Below the pieces are notes generated by a model. The model was given only the letters and a program-made list of their open reading frames with translations. It did not search any database and was not told where the DNA came from. DNA of 64,000 nucleotides from Deltaproteobacteria bacterium (lineage in GTDB: Bacteria; JADJOY01): NCBI GenBank assembly GCA_016713535.1, contig JADJOY010000010.1, forward strand, positions 186,001 through 250,000. The letters are read 5' to 3'. Position numbers and translations under genes: made by a program. Positions 35,021-44,518 of the stretch are shown here, in pieces; the stretch's first letter is position 1, and each line of letters begins with the position of its first letter.

Positions 35021-35080
35021 CCGTAGCGCGGGGGCTCGTCCCCCGCTGCGGGCCGTGCGGGAGACAGGCCCCCGCTCTAC
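35021..35080. repeat. Word-hairpins with G/C-run stems
   Basis: GTAGCGCGGGGGctcgtCCCCCGCTGCGG and a nearby GGCCCCCGCTCTACC fragment, the same style as 7339-7405. The rest of the divergent gap 34931-35200 shows nothing I can name. Confidence 0.5.
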
Positions 35081-35200
35081 CAGGACGCGTCCAGCGCGAT
35101 ACGCCCACCTCGCGAGTCGGGGCCCCGCCTTGCGGCTCGGAGAGCGCGCGTGTGAAGCTGGATGAATGCGCGCGGCTCCCGCGCGCGGAGGTTCGAGCGG

Positions 35201-36967
35201 ATGAAGATGCATTCCCTGGTGGTATTCGTGTGCGCAGCGGTCGTGTGGCTCGGAGGCTGCCTGACCGCCTCGTCCGTCTCTCCCAACCCGGCCGCGCCGG
35301 GCGACGACGTCACCATCGCCGGCTCGGGCTTCGGCACCCGTTCGGGCACCGACGCCGTGCTCTACGACGGCGCCGAGCTGGCGATCGTGTCGTGGGCCGA
35401 CACCGCCATCGTCGCGACCCTGCCCGCCAGCAAGGCGAACGGCACCTACACCGTGCAGGTGCGCAAGAGCGGCAGCCTGTCGGGGCCCCTCACCCACCGG
35501 GTCGAGAACACGCTCTCGCTCTCGAACGTCAGCCTGGTCTCGAACCCGCAGAGCGTGCTGAGCGCCTGGGTGGAGTTCGACAGCTCGCTCACCGCCACCC
35601 CGCAGGTCGAGGTGAACGGTCCGGGCGGCTCGTGGATCGTGCCGGTCTCGGGGACCGTCAGCACGTCGCCCGGGTTCCATCACAAGGTGATGATCCTCGG
35701 CCTCAAGCTCGGCCAGAACTACACGTTCACGGCGCGCGCGACCCGCAACGCCACCACCGTCAGCAACTCCTCGTTGAGCCTCACCCCCGGCCCGCTGCCC
35801 GCCAACATGCCGGCGCCGCCGATCACGATCGTCACCAGCAACCCGGCGGCGATGCAGCCCGGCTTCACGATGTTCGCCGACAACCGCGGCACCGGCCCGA
35901 TCGGCGTGCTCATCACCTCGACGATCTACGCCGTCGACGCGGCCGGCGACGTGGTCTGGTACTACCGCCCCAGCATCCAGGGAGTCGCCGACGTGCACCG
36001 CCTCGCCAACGGCCACTTCGCGTACGTCGCGGGCGGCTCGGTGGTGGAGATCGACATGATGGGCACCACGGTCGCGGGCTGGACCGGCGGGCCGATGGGC
36101 GTCACCGGCTTCCACCACTTCATGACCGAGCTGCCGAACGGCAACCTCGCCTCCCTCGGCTCCGAGCTGCGCTACATCGGCCCCTACCCCGACGGGAACA
36201 CCTACCCCGTCGTGGGCGACATCGTCACCGAGTTCACGCGCACCGGACAGGTGGTGCGCAAGCACAAGCTCCTCGACATCCTCGACCCCTACCGCATCGC
36301 CGACGCGGGCTCCTTCAACACGCCGAGCTACGACGACATCTACAACGTCGACGGCACCAAGGACTGGACCCACGCCAACGCGCTCGCCTACGACGCGAGC
36401 GACGACAGCTTCGTGGTGTCGGCGAACCACCAGGACCTCGTCTTCAAGATCGACCGCGTGAGCGGCGCCCTGAAGTGGGTGCTCGGCGCCGACCTGCCCA
36501 CCACCAGCGGCGACGACGCGTGGCCCTTCCTGACGCCGATCGGTCCCGTCCAGCTCCCCAACCACCAGCACTCGGTGCGGGTGCTCGCGGACGGACACCT
36601 CGCGATCTACGACAACGGCAACACCCGCCCGCCCCCGGAGAAGAGGAGCCGCGCGGTGGAGTACGTGATCGACGGCGCGAACCTCACGGTGAGCCAGGTC
36701 TGGGACTGGTTCGATCCCGACTACAGCCCGTCGCTCCTCAACGTGATCGGCGGTGACGCCTCGCCGCAGCCGAACGGCACGGTGGTGGTCGCCAACAGCG
36801 GCCAGTGGACGAGCTACCCGGTGGGCGTGCGCTGGGCGCAATACGCCGAGGTCCGCAAGTCCGACAACGTGAAGGTATGGGAGATGCTGTTGAAGGACCC
36901 CGCCGAGGGCGAGTCCCACACCGGCTTCAACCTCAACCGCATCGCCACCCTCTACCCCAGCCCGTGA
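35201..36967 (+). CDS. IPT/TIG plus arylsulfotransferase-like lipoprotein, copy 1
   Basis: A 588-residue lipoprotein (signal VVFVCAAVVWLGGC, lipobox LGGC). Residues about 25-105 are an IPT/TIG Ig-like domain (VSPNPAAPGDDVTIAGSGFG). The rest matches the bacterial arylsulfate sulfotransferase (AssT) six-bladed propeller: DAAGDVVWYYRP, GFHHFMTELPNGNLASLG, DWTHANALAYDASDDSFVVS, NHQDLVFKIDR and NHQHSVRVLADGHLAIYDNG, including the paired His of the active site. Such enzymes move sulfate between phenolic compounds in the periplasm. ATG 35201 has GGAGG upstream. Its neighbour at 36976 is a clear paralog. Confidence 0.8.
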   Translation: MKMHSLVVFVCAAVVWLGGCLTASSVSPNPAAPGDDVTIAGSGFGTRSGTDAVLYDGAELAIVSWADTAIVATLPASKANGTYTVQVRKSGSLSGPLTHRVENTLSLSNVSLVSNPQSVLSAWVEFDSSLTATPQVEVNGPGGSWIVPVSGTVSTSPGFHHKVMILGLKLGQNYTFTARATRNATTVSNSSLSLTPGPLPANMPAPPITIVTSNPAAMQPGFTMFADNRGTGPIGVLITSTIYAVDAAGDVVWYYRPSIQGVADVHRLANGHFAYVAGGSVVEIDMMGTTVAGWTGGPMGVTGFHHFMTELPNGNLASLGSELRYIGPYPDGNTYPVVGDIVTEFTRTGQVVRKHKLLDILDPYRIADAGSFNTPSYDDIYNVDGTKDWTHANALAYDASDDSFVVSANHQDLVFKIDRVSGALKWVLGADLPTTSGDDAWPFLTPIGPVQLPNHQHSVRVLADGHLAIYDNGNTRPPPEKRSRAVEYVIDGANLTVSQVWDWFDPDYSPSLLNVIGGDASPQPNGTVVVANSGQWTSYPVGVRWAQYAEVRKSDNVKVWEMLLKDPAEGESHTGFNLNRIATLYPSP

Positions 36968-36975
36968 GGTCCTCG

Positions 36976-38736
36976 ATGACCGTTTTCTCGGGGGCGCGAG
37001 CGCGCCTCGCCTCGCTGGTGTGCGCGGCGGCGCTCCTCGCCGGGTGCGTGACCTTCAACTCGGTGTCGCCCAACCCGGCGGTGCCGGGGGCCACGATCAC
37101 GCTCACCGGCTCCGGCTTCGGCGCCACCAAGGACGCGAACGACGCGGTGCTCTTCGACGGCGCCGAGCTCACGATCACGACGTGGTCGGACACCACCATC
37201 AAGGCGGTGCTGCCGAGCGTGAACCCGAGCGGCACCTACCCGGTCGCGGTGAAGGTCGACGGCGCGCTCTCGTCGTCGCTGCCGCTCACCATCGACGCTC
37301 AGCTTCCGATCTCGAACGTCACCATCACCGAGGGCCCGAACAGCATCCTGGCCGCCGTGGTGGAGTTCGACACCCTCGCGAGCACCACGCCCACGCTCCA
37401 GGTGTCGAGCTCGAGCGGTGCGTGGTGGGTGCCGGCGAGCGGCATCCTGAGCACGCACCCCGGGACGCACCACAAGATGATGGTGCTCGGCCTCAAGGCG
37501 GCGAGCACCTACAACTTCACCATCCAGATCAACGACAACGGCACGCCGCGCTGGCAGTCGTTCCTGTGGAACACGCGGCCGCTGCAGCCCGGCATCCAGG
37601 CGCTGCCGGTCACGATCACCACCGCGCAGCCGGGGCTGATGCAGCCGGGCTACACGCTCTTGTGCGGCAACTTCGGCGGCACGCCCACCGGCGGGCTCTA
37701 CGTGGTCGACGCCGAGGGCAACCTGGTGTGGTACCTGCAAGAAGCGGCGGGCGTGCAGATCTCCGCGTTCATGCGGCGGGCGAACGGCAACATCATCTAC
37801 CTCGCCGACCGCATCAAAGAGGTGGATCCGCTCGGCAACGTGGTGCGGATGTGGACCTCGAACTCGCTCGGCACCGGCGAGTCCCACCACGAGATCATCG
37901 AGCTGCCGAACGGCAACTTCGTGACGCTCGGGATCGACATGCGCGAGATCTCGGGCTACCCGCCCGGCAACGTCAGCTACAAGGTCGTCGGCGACGAGAT
38001 CGTCGAGTTCACGCCCGCCGGCCAGGTGGTGTCGCGGATCAACATGTTCGACGTGCTGGACCCGTACCGGATCCCGTACTGGCCGTCCTTCGACTTCGGC
38101 CAGTGGGACACGGTGTACGGTTTCCACACCCAGGACTGGAGCCACCTGAACGCGGTGGTCTACGACCCGAGCGACGGCAACTTCATCGTCTCGTCGCGGA
38201 ACCAGGACGTCGTGTTCAAGATCGACCGCCAGACCCACGAGCTGATGTGGGTGATCGGCGAAGACCAGCCCGACACCACGGGCGACGACGACTGGCCGTT
38301 CCTGACGCTCGAAGGGGGCGGGTTGCTGCCCAGCCACCAGCACGCGCCGCAGCTCCTGCCCGACGGGCGCATCGTGCTCTACGACAACGACACCTCGCGG
38401 CCCCGCCTGCCGCACGAGAGCCGCCCGGTGATCTACTCGATCGACACCAACGCCATGACCGTCCACGAGGACTGGGCGTGGGTCGATCCCGACTGGGATC
38501 CGCCCATCTTCAGCTACTTCTCGGGCGACGCGAACTGGCTGCCCAACGGCAACGTGCTGGTCGACGACGCCGGCGCCTGGGACGCCATCCCGCTCGGCCT
38601 GCGCTGGATCCGGGTCGCCGAGGTCCGTCCCTCCGACAACCTCAAGGTGTGGGAGATGACGATCCGCCAGGACTTCCCGACCATGCCCTGGACCGGCTAC
38701 CGCGCCGAGCGGATCGCGAGCCTCTACGGGCCGTGA
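36976..38736 (+). CDS. IPT/TIG plus arylsulfotransferase-like lipoprotein, copy 2
   Basis: A 586-residue paralog of the preceding gene, starting 8 bases after its stop (a GTG at 36964 that overlaps the stop is the alternative start). It has lipobox LLAGC, an IPT domain (VSPNPAVPGATITLTGSGFG) and the same propeller signatures: DAEGNLVWYLQE, ESHHEIIELPNGNF, DWSHLNAVVYDPSDGNFIVS, NQDVVFKIDRQ and SHQHAPQLLPDGRIVLYDND. The active-site His positions are conserved in both copies. Tandem duplication followed by divergence suggests two substrates. Confidence 0.8.
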   Translation: MTVFSGARARLASLVCAAALLAGCVTFNSVSPNPAVPGATITLTGSGFGATKDANDAVLFDGAELTITTWSDTTIKAVLPSVNPSGTYPVAVKVDGALSSSLPLTIDAQLPISNVTITEGPNSILAAVVEFDTLASTTPTLQVSSSSGAWWVPASGILSTHPGTHHKMMVLGLKAASTYNFTIQINDNGTPRWQSFLWNTRPLQPGIQALPVTITTAQPGLMQPGYTLLCGNFGGTPTGGLYVVDAEGNLVWYLQEAAGVQISAFMRRANGNIIYLADRIKEVDPLGNVVRMWTSNSLGTGESHHEIIELPNGNFVTLGIDMREISGYPPGNVSYKVVGDEIVEFTPAGQVVSRINMFDVLDPYRIPYWPSFDFGQWDTVYGFHTQDWSHLNAVVYDPSDGNFIVSSRNQDVVFKIDRQTHELMWVIGEDQPDTTGDDDWPFLTLEGGGLLPSHQHAPQLLPDGRIVLYDNDTSRPRLPHESRPVIYSIDTNAMTVHEDWAWVDPDWDPPIFSYFSGDANWLPNGNVLVDDAGAWDAIPLGLRWIRVAEVRPSDNLKVWEMTIRQDFPTMPWTGYRAERIASLYGP

Positions 38737-38742
38737 GGGCCC

Positions 38743-38767
38743 GGCGCGCCAGGAGGCGCGCCCCTCC
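38743..38767. repeat. Single family hairpin with variant stem
   Basis: GGCGCGCC-agga-GGCGCGCC followed by CCTCC. It has the same loop and tail as the GGCCCGCC hairpins but a different palindromic arm. It lies 7 bases after a stop codon. Confidence 0.8.
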
Positions 38768-38876
38768 GAGATCAGCGGAGCGTTGACCGCAGGTGTAGCG
38801 GCGGGCGCGAGCCCGCCGAGCAGCGGACATGAGCGTTTCCGTGCGCTCAAGATCCCGGGCGGCCTGGCGGCCGCCC

Positions 38877-40595
38877 CTACACTCCCGATCGACGGGAGCG
38901 AACGGTCACCAGAGCCAGCGCCACGAGCACACCCACCGCGTCCGCCATCCCGTCTGCCGCGGGCGCGCCCGCAACGGTGCCGCAGCCGCTCGCCTTCTTC
39001 ATGACGTAGACGTGCGGCCGCCACGCCTCGAAGGGGCACGTGTCGGGCGCGAGCGCGGTCGTCGGTAGGTCCTCGACCGCGCGATCGCCCCACACCAGCG
39101 AGCCCTCGCGGCCGATCACCGGCGCGCTCCAGTCGACCGCGTCCGAGAGCACGTAGCGCCACCGCTCCTGGCCCTGCGCGGTGAGCGCCACGATCCACCC
39201 CACCAGCCCGGGCACGCCGCGCACGCCGAAGTAGAGCGTGCCGTCGGCGCCGATGGTGGCGTCGCCCACCTGGCCCTGCATGGCGTGGTCGAGGTTCCGC
39301 CACCGCCACGCGACGGCGCCGATCGAAGCGGTGATCGCGTTGAGCGCGCCGCCGTCGATCGAGTTGTTGCCCTGGCCGGCGTAGAGCGTCTGCGGGACGC
39401 CGGAGGCCTGACGCAGCGACAGCCCGAGCACCAGACGGCCGTCGGTCGCCTGCGACGGCAGCTCGACCGCCGCGCTCCACGCGGGCTCGCCGGTCGCGGT
39501 GAGCCGCAGCACCACGGGGGTGGGGTTCGTGAACGGCGTGCCGGGCGGCACGTTGGTGTCGACGCGCACGCCTCCCAGGAAGAGGTGGCCGTCGCCGCCA
39601 GCGACCAGTCGCTGCACGAGGATCGTGGAGCTCGGCCGCGCCGGGTCGGCGGTCGGTCGGACGAACGCGACGCGCTCGCTCTCCGGCGCCGTCACGGGCA
39701 CCGTGTGGAACGCGTAGAGGTGCTTGATCGTGGTCGCGGCGTCGACGAAGTCGTCGAACGAGCCGAAGTAGACCGTGCCGCCGTCGGGAGAGAGCACCGG
39801 CGCCGCCACGAACGGCTCGCCCGCGAGGCTCGGCGCGGCGCTCGGGTAGCGCCAGTACGAGGCCCCCTGGCTCGCGATGTCCACGCCGTAGATCGCGTTG
39901 GTCTCCCACGCTGAGTTGTCGAGGTCGCTCGGCGCCCAGGTGGCGAAGTAGGCGACGCCGTCGTGCACCAGGGGCGGCATGATGATCTGGCCGCCGCCCT
40001 CGGGATCGGCCGGATCGAGCGGGTTGAAGGTGCGGAACGACCACAACACCTGGCCCGCCACCGGATCGATCGCGTAGAGGCGGCCGTCGCCGCGGCCGAC
40101 GTAGAGGACACCGTCGGGACCGAGCGCGGGCGCACCCTCGACGGTGCCGTTCAGACCGTTGACGTGCTGACCGGGCGGGCACTCGCCGTCCTCGCGGCCG
40201 TCGTACGCGTAGCAGAGCGGCACCGGTCCCGGTTCGATCGGCGGCCAGAGCGGCGCGGCGAGGTCCCAGCCGAAGCCGTGCAGGCGGCCGTCGAACTTGG
40301 TCCAGGCGGCGGGGTCGGTCGGCACCGCACCGTCGCTGCGAATCGTGCCCCAGGTCCCGAAGAACAGGTTGCCAGCCGCGTCGATGGTGGCGGGTGTGCT
40401 CACGTCGAGCTCGCAGCCGAGCTCCAGCCGCGTCACGTTCGCCGCGGTGGGCGCGGTGGTGGGACCGGTGAGCGTGCTCTGGTGGGTGCGCTGGGGATCC
40501 ACGCCCCACATCGGTGAGTACGCCGCCGCGGGCGCGACGGACGCGAGCATCGCCAACATCGTCCACGTTCCGATCGAGTGCCTTCGGCCGACCAT
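38877..40595 (-). CDS. PQQ-like beta-propeller protein with C-terminal anchor tail
   Basis: A 572-residue exported protein (signal TMLAMLASVAPAAAYS). Propeller blades carry the motif seen in PQQ-binding-like repeats: DAAGNLFFGTWG, GPDGVLYVGRGDGRLYAID, VAGQVLWSFRTF, DGGTVYFGSFDDFVDA, GADGTLYFGVRGVPGLVGW. The last 35 residues combine a Cys-Gly (ASGCGTVAG), a hydrophobic helix (AVGVLVALALVTV) and RSRR, a layout like the C-terminal sorting tags (MYXO-CTERM type) of surface proteins. No catalytic motif is seen. It probably serves as a surface or periplasmic binding or assembly platform. Confidence 0.7.
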   Translation of the reverse strand: MVGRRHSIGTWTMLAMLASVAPAAAYSPMWGVDPQRTHQSTLTGPTTAPTAANVTRLELGCELDVSTPATIDAAGNLFFGTWGTIRSDGAVPTDPAAWTKFDGRLHGFGWDLAAPLWPPIEPGPVPLCYAYDGREDGECPPGQHVNGLNGTVEGAPALGPDGVLYVGRGDGRLYAIDPVAGQVLWSFRTFNPLDPADPEGGGQIIMPPLVHDGVAYFATWAPSDLDNSAWETNAIYGVDIASQGASYWRYPSAAPSLAGEPFVAAPVLSPDGGTVYFGSFDDFVDAATTIKHLYAFHTVPVTAPESERVAFVRPTADPARPSSTILVQRLVAGGDGHLFLGGVRVDTNVPPGTPFTNPTPVVLRLTATGEPAWSAAVELPSQATDGRLVLGLSLRQASGVPQTLYAGQGNNSIDGGALNAITASIGAVAWRWRNLDHAMQGQVGDATIGADGTLYFGVRGVPGLVGWIVALTAQGQERWRYVLSDAVDWSAPVIGREGSLVWGDRAVEDLPTTALAPDTCPFEAWRPHVYVMKKASGCGTVAGAPAADGMADAVGVLVALALVTVRSRRSGV

Positions 40596-40836
40596 GTTTC
40601 CCCCTGCGTGAGGTCGAGTTGCTCGCGACCTCTAGGCAAGAGCGGGGCCGACCGACGGACGCACGACGAACTCGCCGACGATGAGGCAGAAATCTCGTCG
40701 AGCCCTGCGGCGGGCTGGCGAAACGAGGAAAGCGAGTTTCCGGCAGGGTCGGGCGCGGAAGGCTGGAGCACCCCACGGCGGAAAGTTTGTTGCCGGGCAC
40801 CGTGGACGCGGATGAATCGCTTAGGTTCAGTCCGAC

Positions 40837-42224
40837 ATGCCCGTGTCGCTTCCGCTCTCGCAGGCAGCCTTTGCCGACGCACTCCGCAAGGGGCTCGGCC
40901 GCGCGTTCCTGCAGCTCTCGCAGCACGGCGCGGCCGGCCTCGAGGAGACCCTCCTCGACGCGTGCAGGACCAGTTGGGTCTACGACGCACAGTGCGAGGG
41001 CACCCGCGGTGCTTGGCTGTGGGAGCTCGCGAGCGAGGCCGGCCTGCAGGAGCCGGTGCGCGCGATCGTGGTCGAGGCGCTGACGAGCGACGCGCCATCC
41101 GCCGATTGCTGGACGGAGCTCCAGCTCGGCGAGATCGCAGGGGCGCTGTTCCGAGGCGGCGACCAGGCGATGCGGCGCCTCTACTACCACGCTGCGGCGA
41201 GGTCGAGACGCGCCGCGACGGTCGAAAAACCCGATGGCACGGTCGGATCGGCGATCGTCGGTCCCGGTCTGGAGCTCGCCCCGATCTTCGAGATCGACGG
41301 GCTCGCGGGGTTTCTCGAGCTGGCGCGCACGCTCGGCGGCGAGGCGGGGCCATGGTCGACCGAGATCGCCGAGGAGGCGCGCGAGGCGTTCGGCGAGGCA
41401 GCCGTCGGCCAGACGCTGAGGGAAGCGGCGTTTGGCGACCCTCGGGTCCGTGCCTTCCTGCGTCATCTCGACGACGACCGTCCGCTGATCCGCCAAGACG
41501 GCACGATCGACCGACTCGCGCGGCGGCCGATCTCACGCGACGAGCGGTCCGCTACGGAGCTGCTCGACGCGATCCGCGCAGCAGCACAGTCGATCGACCT
41601 CGCCGCCGACTATTGGCCGAGCGGGGTGCGCTCGGATGGGGCCTTCGCGCGCCGGCGCAGGAACGCCGCGCGCTGGCCGAGGCGCTGTGGATCGAGACCG
41701 ACCCGCGCGTGGTGAACGCCTCGTTGTGCGCGTTCCAGCGGCATGGCCTGCCCGCTTTCGACGCTCGACTGCTCGAGCTGTCTCGCTCCGCGGAGCCGCA
41801 CGTCCGCGACCGCGCACGACGAGTGCTCGCCAACCACCCGTGTGGAGCCGCGCGTGCCCTGGCTGTCGAGGAGCACCTCGCGAGCCGCGCGGACGAGCGC
41901 ACGATCGATCTCTTCGTGGCGAACTGGCGCGCGGGTGACGAAGCCATCTTGCGGTCGATCGCGGAGTCGTTCCGCGGACGCGCGCTCGACGAGCTTCACG
42001 GGGTGGTGTTTTCGCTGGCGAGCTCGTTTCGCGCCGCGGGCGAGCGCGCCGCGGGCTGTGCCGACCTGGCGCTCTTCGTCTGGGACGAGAGCCCGTGCAG
42101 CAACTGCCGCGTCCACGCGGCCGAGCTGCTCGCCGCGATGGGCGCCGTCCCGGATTGGGTCGCACGCGAAGCCGCACACGACGCGAGGACCGAGATCCGC
42201 GCTGCGTTCGCGCGAAAGCCCTGA
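40837..42224 (+). CDS. HEAT-like helical protein, unknown function, frameshifted
   Basis: A reconstructed protein of about 462 residues. The first 265 residues run from ATG 40837 (PLSQAAFADALRKGLGR) to near 41635. The remainder (RALAEALWIETDPRVVNASL through ARTEIRAAFARKP) is in the next frame. The length is one base short of a multiple of three. The second half has helical pairs like HEAT repeats (LDARLLELSRSAEP-type spacing) and a Cys pair, SPCSNCRVHAAELLAAMG. No family was recognised. A -10-like TAGGTT lies 10 bases before the start. The stop is 22 bases from the vapC end, convergent. Confidence 0.55.
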
Positions 42225-42246
42225 TCGGTCGCGAGTCCGGTTTCCG

Positions 42247-42636
42247 TCACACCACTCGCAGCACGTCGGTGGCGGCGAAGTCACTTCCTTTGAAGAGTAG
42301 CGGTTCGCCCGTCGTGACCGCGAGCGCGTAGGCGAAGCAATCGCCGAAGTTCAGTCCGGGCGGGTGGCGGCCCTTGCCGAAGCGGCGGAAGGCCTGGCGA
42401 GCGGCGGCGACCTGCGCGGAATCCACGGGGACGACCTCGAGCTCGGCGACCTGGATCAGGAGATCGAGCTCGCGGCCACCTTGCTCTCCGAGCCTCGTCT
42501 CGATGACCATCGCGCTCTCGAGAAGGTTGGCCGCGGAAACAAGGCGAACGACGTCGGCCTCGAGCGCCGCGCGGAACGTGGGGGCCTCGCGCTCGCCGAG
42601 GAGCAACGCGATCAGCGCCGACGTGTCGAGGACCAT
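42247..42636 (-). CDS. vapC: VapC-type PIN-domain toxin ribonuclease
   Basis: A 129-residue PIN-domain protein. The conserved acidic residues are at [12 protein letters not shown] (Asp4), SAANLLESAMVIE (Glu) and GLNFGDCFAYALA (Asp), followed by LLFKGSDFAATDV with the final Asp. VapC toxins cut tRNA or rRNA and are held by the cognate VapB. The start ATG shares one base with the stop of the upstream antitoxin gene (TGATG), so translation is coupled. It is one of two type II toxin-antitoxin pairs in the window. Confidence 0.9.
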   Translation of the reverse strand: MVLDTSALIALLLGEREAPTFRAALEADVVRLVSAANLLESAMVIETRLGEQGGRELDLLIQVAELEVVPVDSAQVAAARQAFRRFGKGRHPPGLNFGDCFAYALAVTTGEPLLFKGSDFAATDVLRVV

Positions 42637-42890
42637 CAGCCAGGAATCCCGTGGTCGTCGTAGCCGAGGATCTCGTCCGCGGCTCGACCATCGAGAACCG
42701 GAAGGGCCGCGCAGCGGGCGGCGATCGCCACCAGCTCGTCGCCCAGGTCCGTTCCTCGCCTTCGCCGGCGCTCGCGCTGCAGTCGTTCGCGGAGCGCGAC
42801 GACCACGGCTTGGGTGAGGCTCTCGCCGGTCTGGCGTGCCAGCTCGCGGGCAAGCCGATCGGCTTCCGGGTCCTTGATACTGAGCGCCAT
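42636..42890 (-). CDS. vapB: VapB-type antitoxin
   Basis: An 84-residue antitoxin of the Rv0623/PSK group: [20 protein letters not shown] with the short beta-strand/helix DNA-binding N-terminus, an Arg-rich centre (LQRERRRRR) and a C-terminal toxin-neutralising tail ([14 protein letters not shown]). It precedes vapC and would bind VapC and its own promoter. The length is typical. Confidence 0.88.
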   Translation of the reverse strand: MALSIKDPEADRLARELARQTGESLTQAVVVALRERLQRERRRRRGTDLGDELVAIAARCAALPVLDGRAADEILGYDDHGIPG

Positions 42891-42921
42891 GCAGCCCTCG
42901 ATCTAGAAATCCTGCCTCGAG

Positions 42922-42949
42922 TCTATACAACGCGAATGGATCTCCGCAA
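42922..42949 (-). promoter_or_regulatory. Probable vapBC promoter
   Basis: Read on the minus strand: TTGCGG (-35), 16-base spacer, TATAGA (-10), about 32 bases before the vapB start. Flanking CTCGA and TCGAG arms may form the antitoxin operator. Confidence 0.45.
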
Positions 42950-43070
42950 TGCGGGGTGAGCACTTCGTCACAATGTCGTCGATTGGAGTCATAAATGCAC
43001 ACAAACCGTCGCACCCATGACGATCAGCAACCTTTTCTCAATTATTTCGTTGATGGCACTGCGACAGCCG

Positions 43071-43085
43071 TGACGATCTTCGTCA
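43071..43085. promoter_or_regulatory. Small inverted repeat upstream of the DUF1800 gene
   Basis: TGACG-atctt-CGTCA, perfect 5-bp arms, in an AT-richer stretch (42960-43110) 92 bases before the DUF1800 start. The stretch contains no reading frame I would call. A candidate operator. Confidence 0.25.
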
Positions 43086-43176
43086 CCTACCCGACATTTT
43101 CCCGACGATCGGAACCATTCGAGCCCGCACGCAAGCCGCCCCTCAACCTCCACCTCCCCACGGACGAGGAGAGCCC

Positions 43177-44495
43177 ATGGCATCGGTGAACGAACAGGTT
43201 GCGCACGTCTGGCGTCGCCTCGGGTTCGGGCCCAACCAGGCCGACATGACGACCGGGATCAACCTCGGTCCCCAGGGTCTGATCACCAACCTCCTCAACC
43301 GGTCCTCACCACCAACAGCTACTGGCAGCTCCCGAACATGAACACCTGGGAGGAGTCGGTGACGTTCCTCAACCGGCTCTGGACGCTCATGTCCACCAGC
43401 ACCAACCCGCTCCAGGAGCGAATGGCCTGGTCGATGATGGGGACGCTGGTCGTCGCCTACACCGACACCGTCCACGGACCGGAGATGGCGGAGCACGTGA
43501 AGCGGCTGCGCGGCGGCTGCCTCGGCAACTACCACGCCCTGCTCTCGTCGGTGGTCCAGTCGACGCCCATGCAGCTCTACCTGAGCAACGTGTTCTCGAC
43601 CGCCGAGCACCCCAACGAGAACCTCGCGCGCGAGCTGTGCGAGCTCTTCTCGCTCGGCGTGACGCATCCCAAGACCGGCGCGCCGAACTACATCGAGGGC
43701 GACGTGAAGGAGATCGCGCGCGCGATCACCGGCTACGACTTCGACTGGAACACCGGCCAGGCCTACTTCGAACCGGACTACTGGGACCCCGGCAACAAGA
43801 CGGTGTTCGGCGTGAACCGCGGCGCCGCCAAGTTCACCGAGGTGCTGGAGGCGGTGCGCACCCATCCCTCGTTCGCCTACTACGTGCCGCGCCGCATCTA
43901 CCGCATCCTCACCGGGCTCGAGCCCAACGCGGCGACCCTCGACCAGCTCGCCTCCGCGTGGGGGCCGAACGGCGACCTCAAGGCGCTGGTCACGCACATC
44001 GCGAACCGCGCCGAGTTCCTCTCGGACTCCGCGATCCGCAGCCGCGTGAAGAGCCCGCTCGAGCTCGTGATCGGCGCGGTGCGCGTGCTCGGCCTCCAGA
44101 GCCTCGAGCGCTTCTACTTCGACTGGCCGCTCACGCTCATGCGCCAGCATCCCTTCCAGGCGCCCAACGTGAACGGCTGGCCCGACGGCCCCGCGTGGCT
44201 CTACGCGGGCCAGGTGATGGAGTGGTCGGGGACGATCAACAGCCTGTGCTTCTCCGACGACGGCAGCAGCGGGGTGCCCACCGCCGAGCGCAGCCCGACG
44301 GTGCGCCAGCTCTTCCAGCAGGGCACCCGCACCACCGGCGGCGACCTCGCCCTCCAGCTCGCGTGCCTCTACGACGTCTCGACCGAGACCCGCGAGGCGC
44401 TGCGCGACTACGCCAACGCCGGTCCGTGGGAGATCTGGCGCGCCTGCGGCCTCATGCAGCTCGCCCTCTCGTGCCCCGAGTTCCTCCTCAACTGA
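43177..44495 (+). CDS. DUF1800 family protein, copy 1, frameshifted
   Basis: Starts at ATG 43177 (VNEQVAHVWRRLGFGPNQAD). The frame breaks near 43300 (after ITNLLNR); the rest, TNSYWQLPNMNTWEE onward, is in another frame. The length is one base short of a multiple of three, so one base is missing. Motifs of DUF1800 are NPLQERMAWSMMG, PNENLARELCELFSLGV, EGDVKEIARAITGYDF, PFQAPNVNGWPDGPAWL and the ending LSCPEFLLN. DUF1800 genes are nearly always paired with a DUF1501 gene, as here. Their role is unknown, probably at the cell surface. The reconstruction is about 440 aa. Confidence 0.85.
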
Positions 44496-44518
44496 CGCCC
44501 CCACCGAAGGAGCCCACG

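Noticed and set aside
40596-40836. A gene or RNA in the divergent gap
   Set aside because: No start with a ribosome-binding site and no stable structure beyond background; only a weak TAGGTT -10-like word before 40837.
36952-41496. 1514-codon minus-strand frame
   Set aside because: A GC-driven shadow opposite the sulfotransferase-like gene and across the propeller gene; no signal, no domain.
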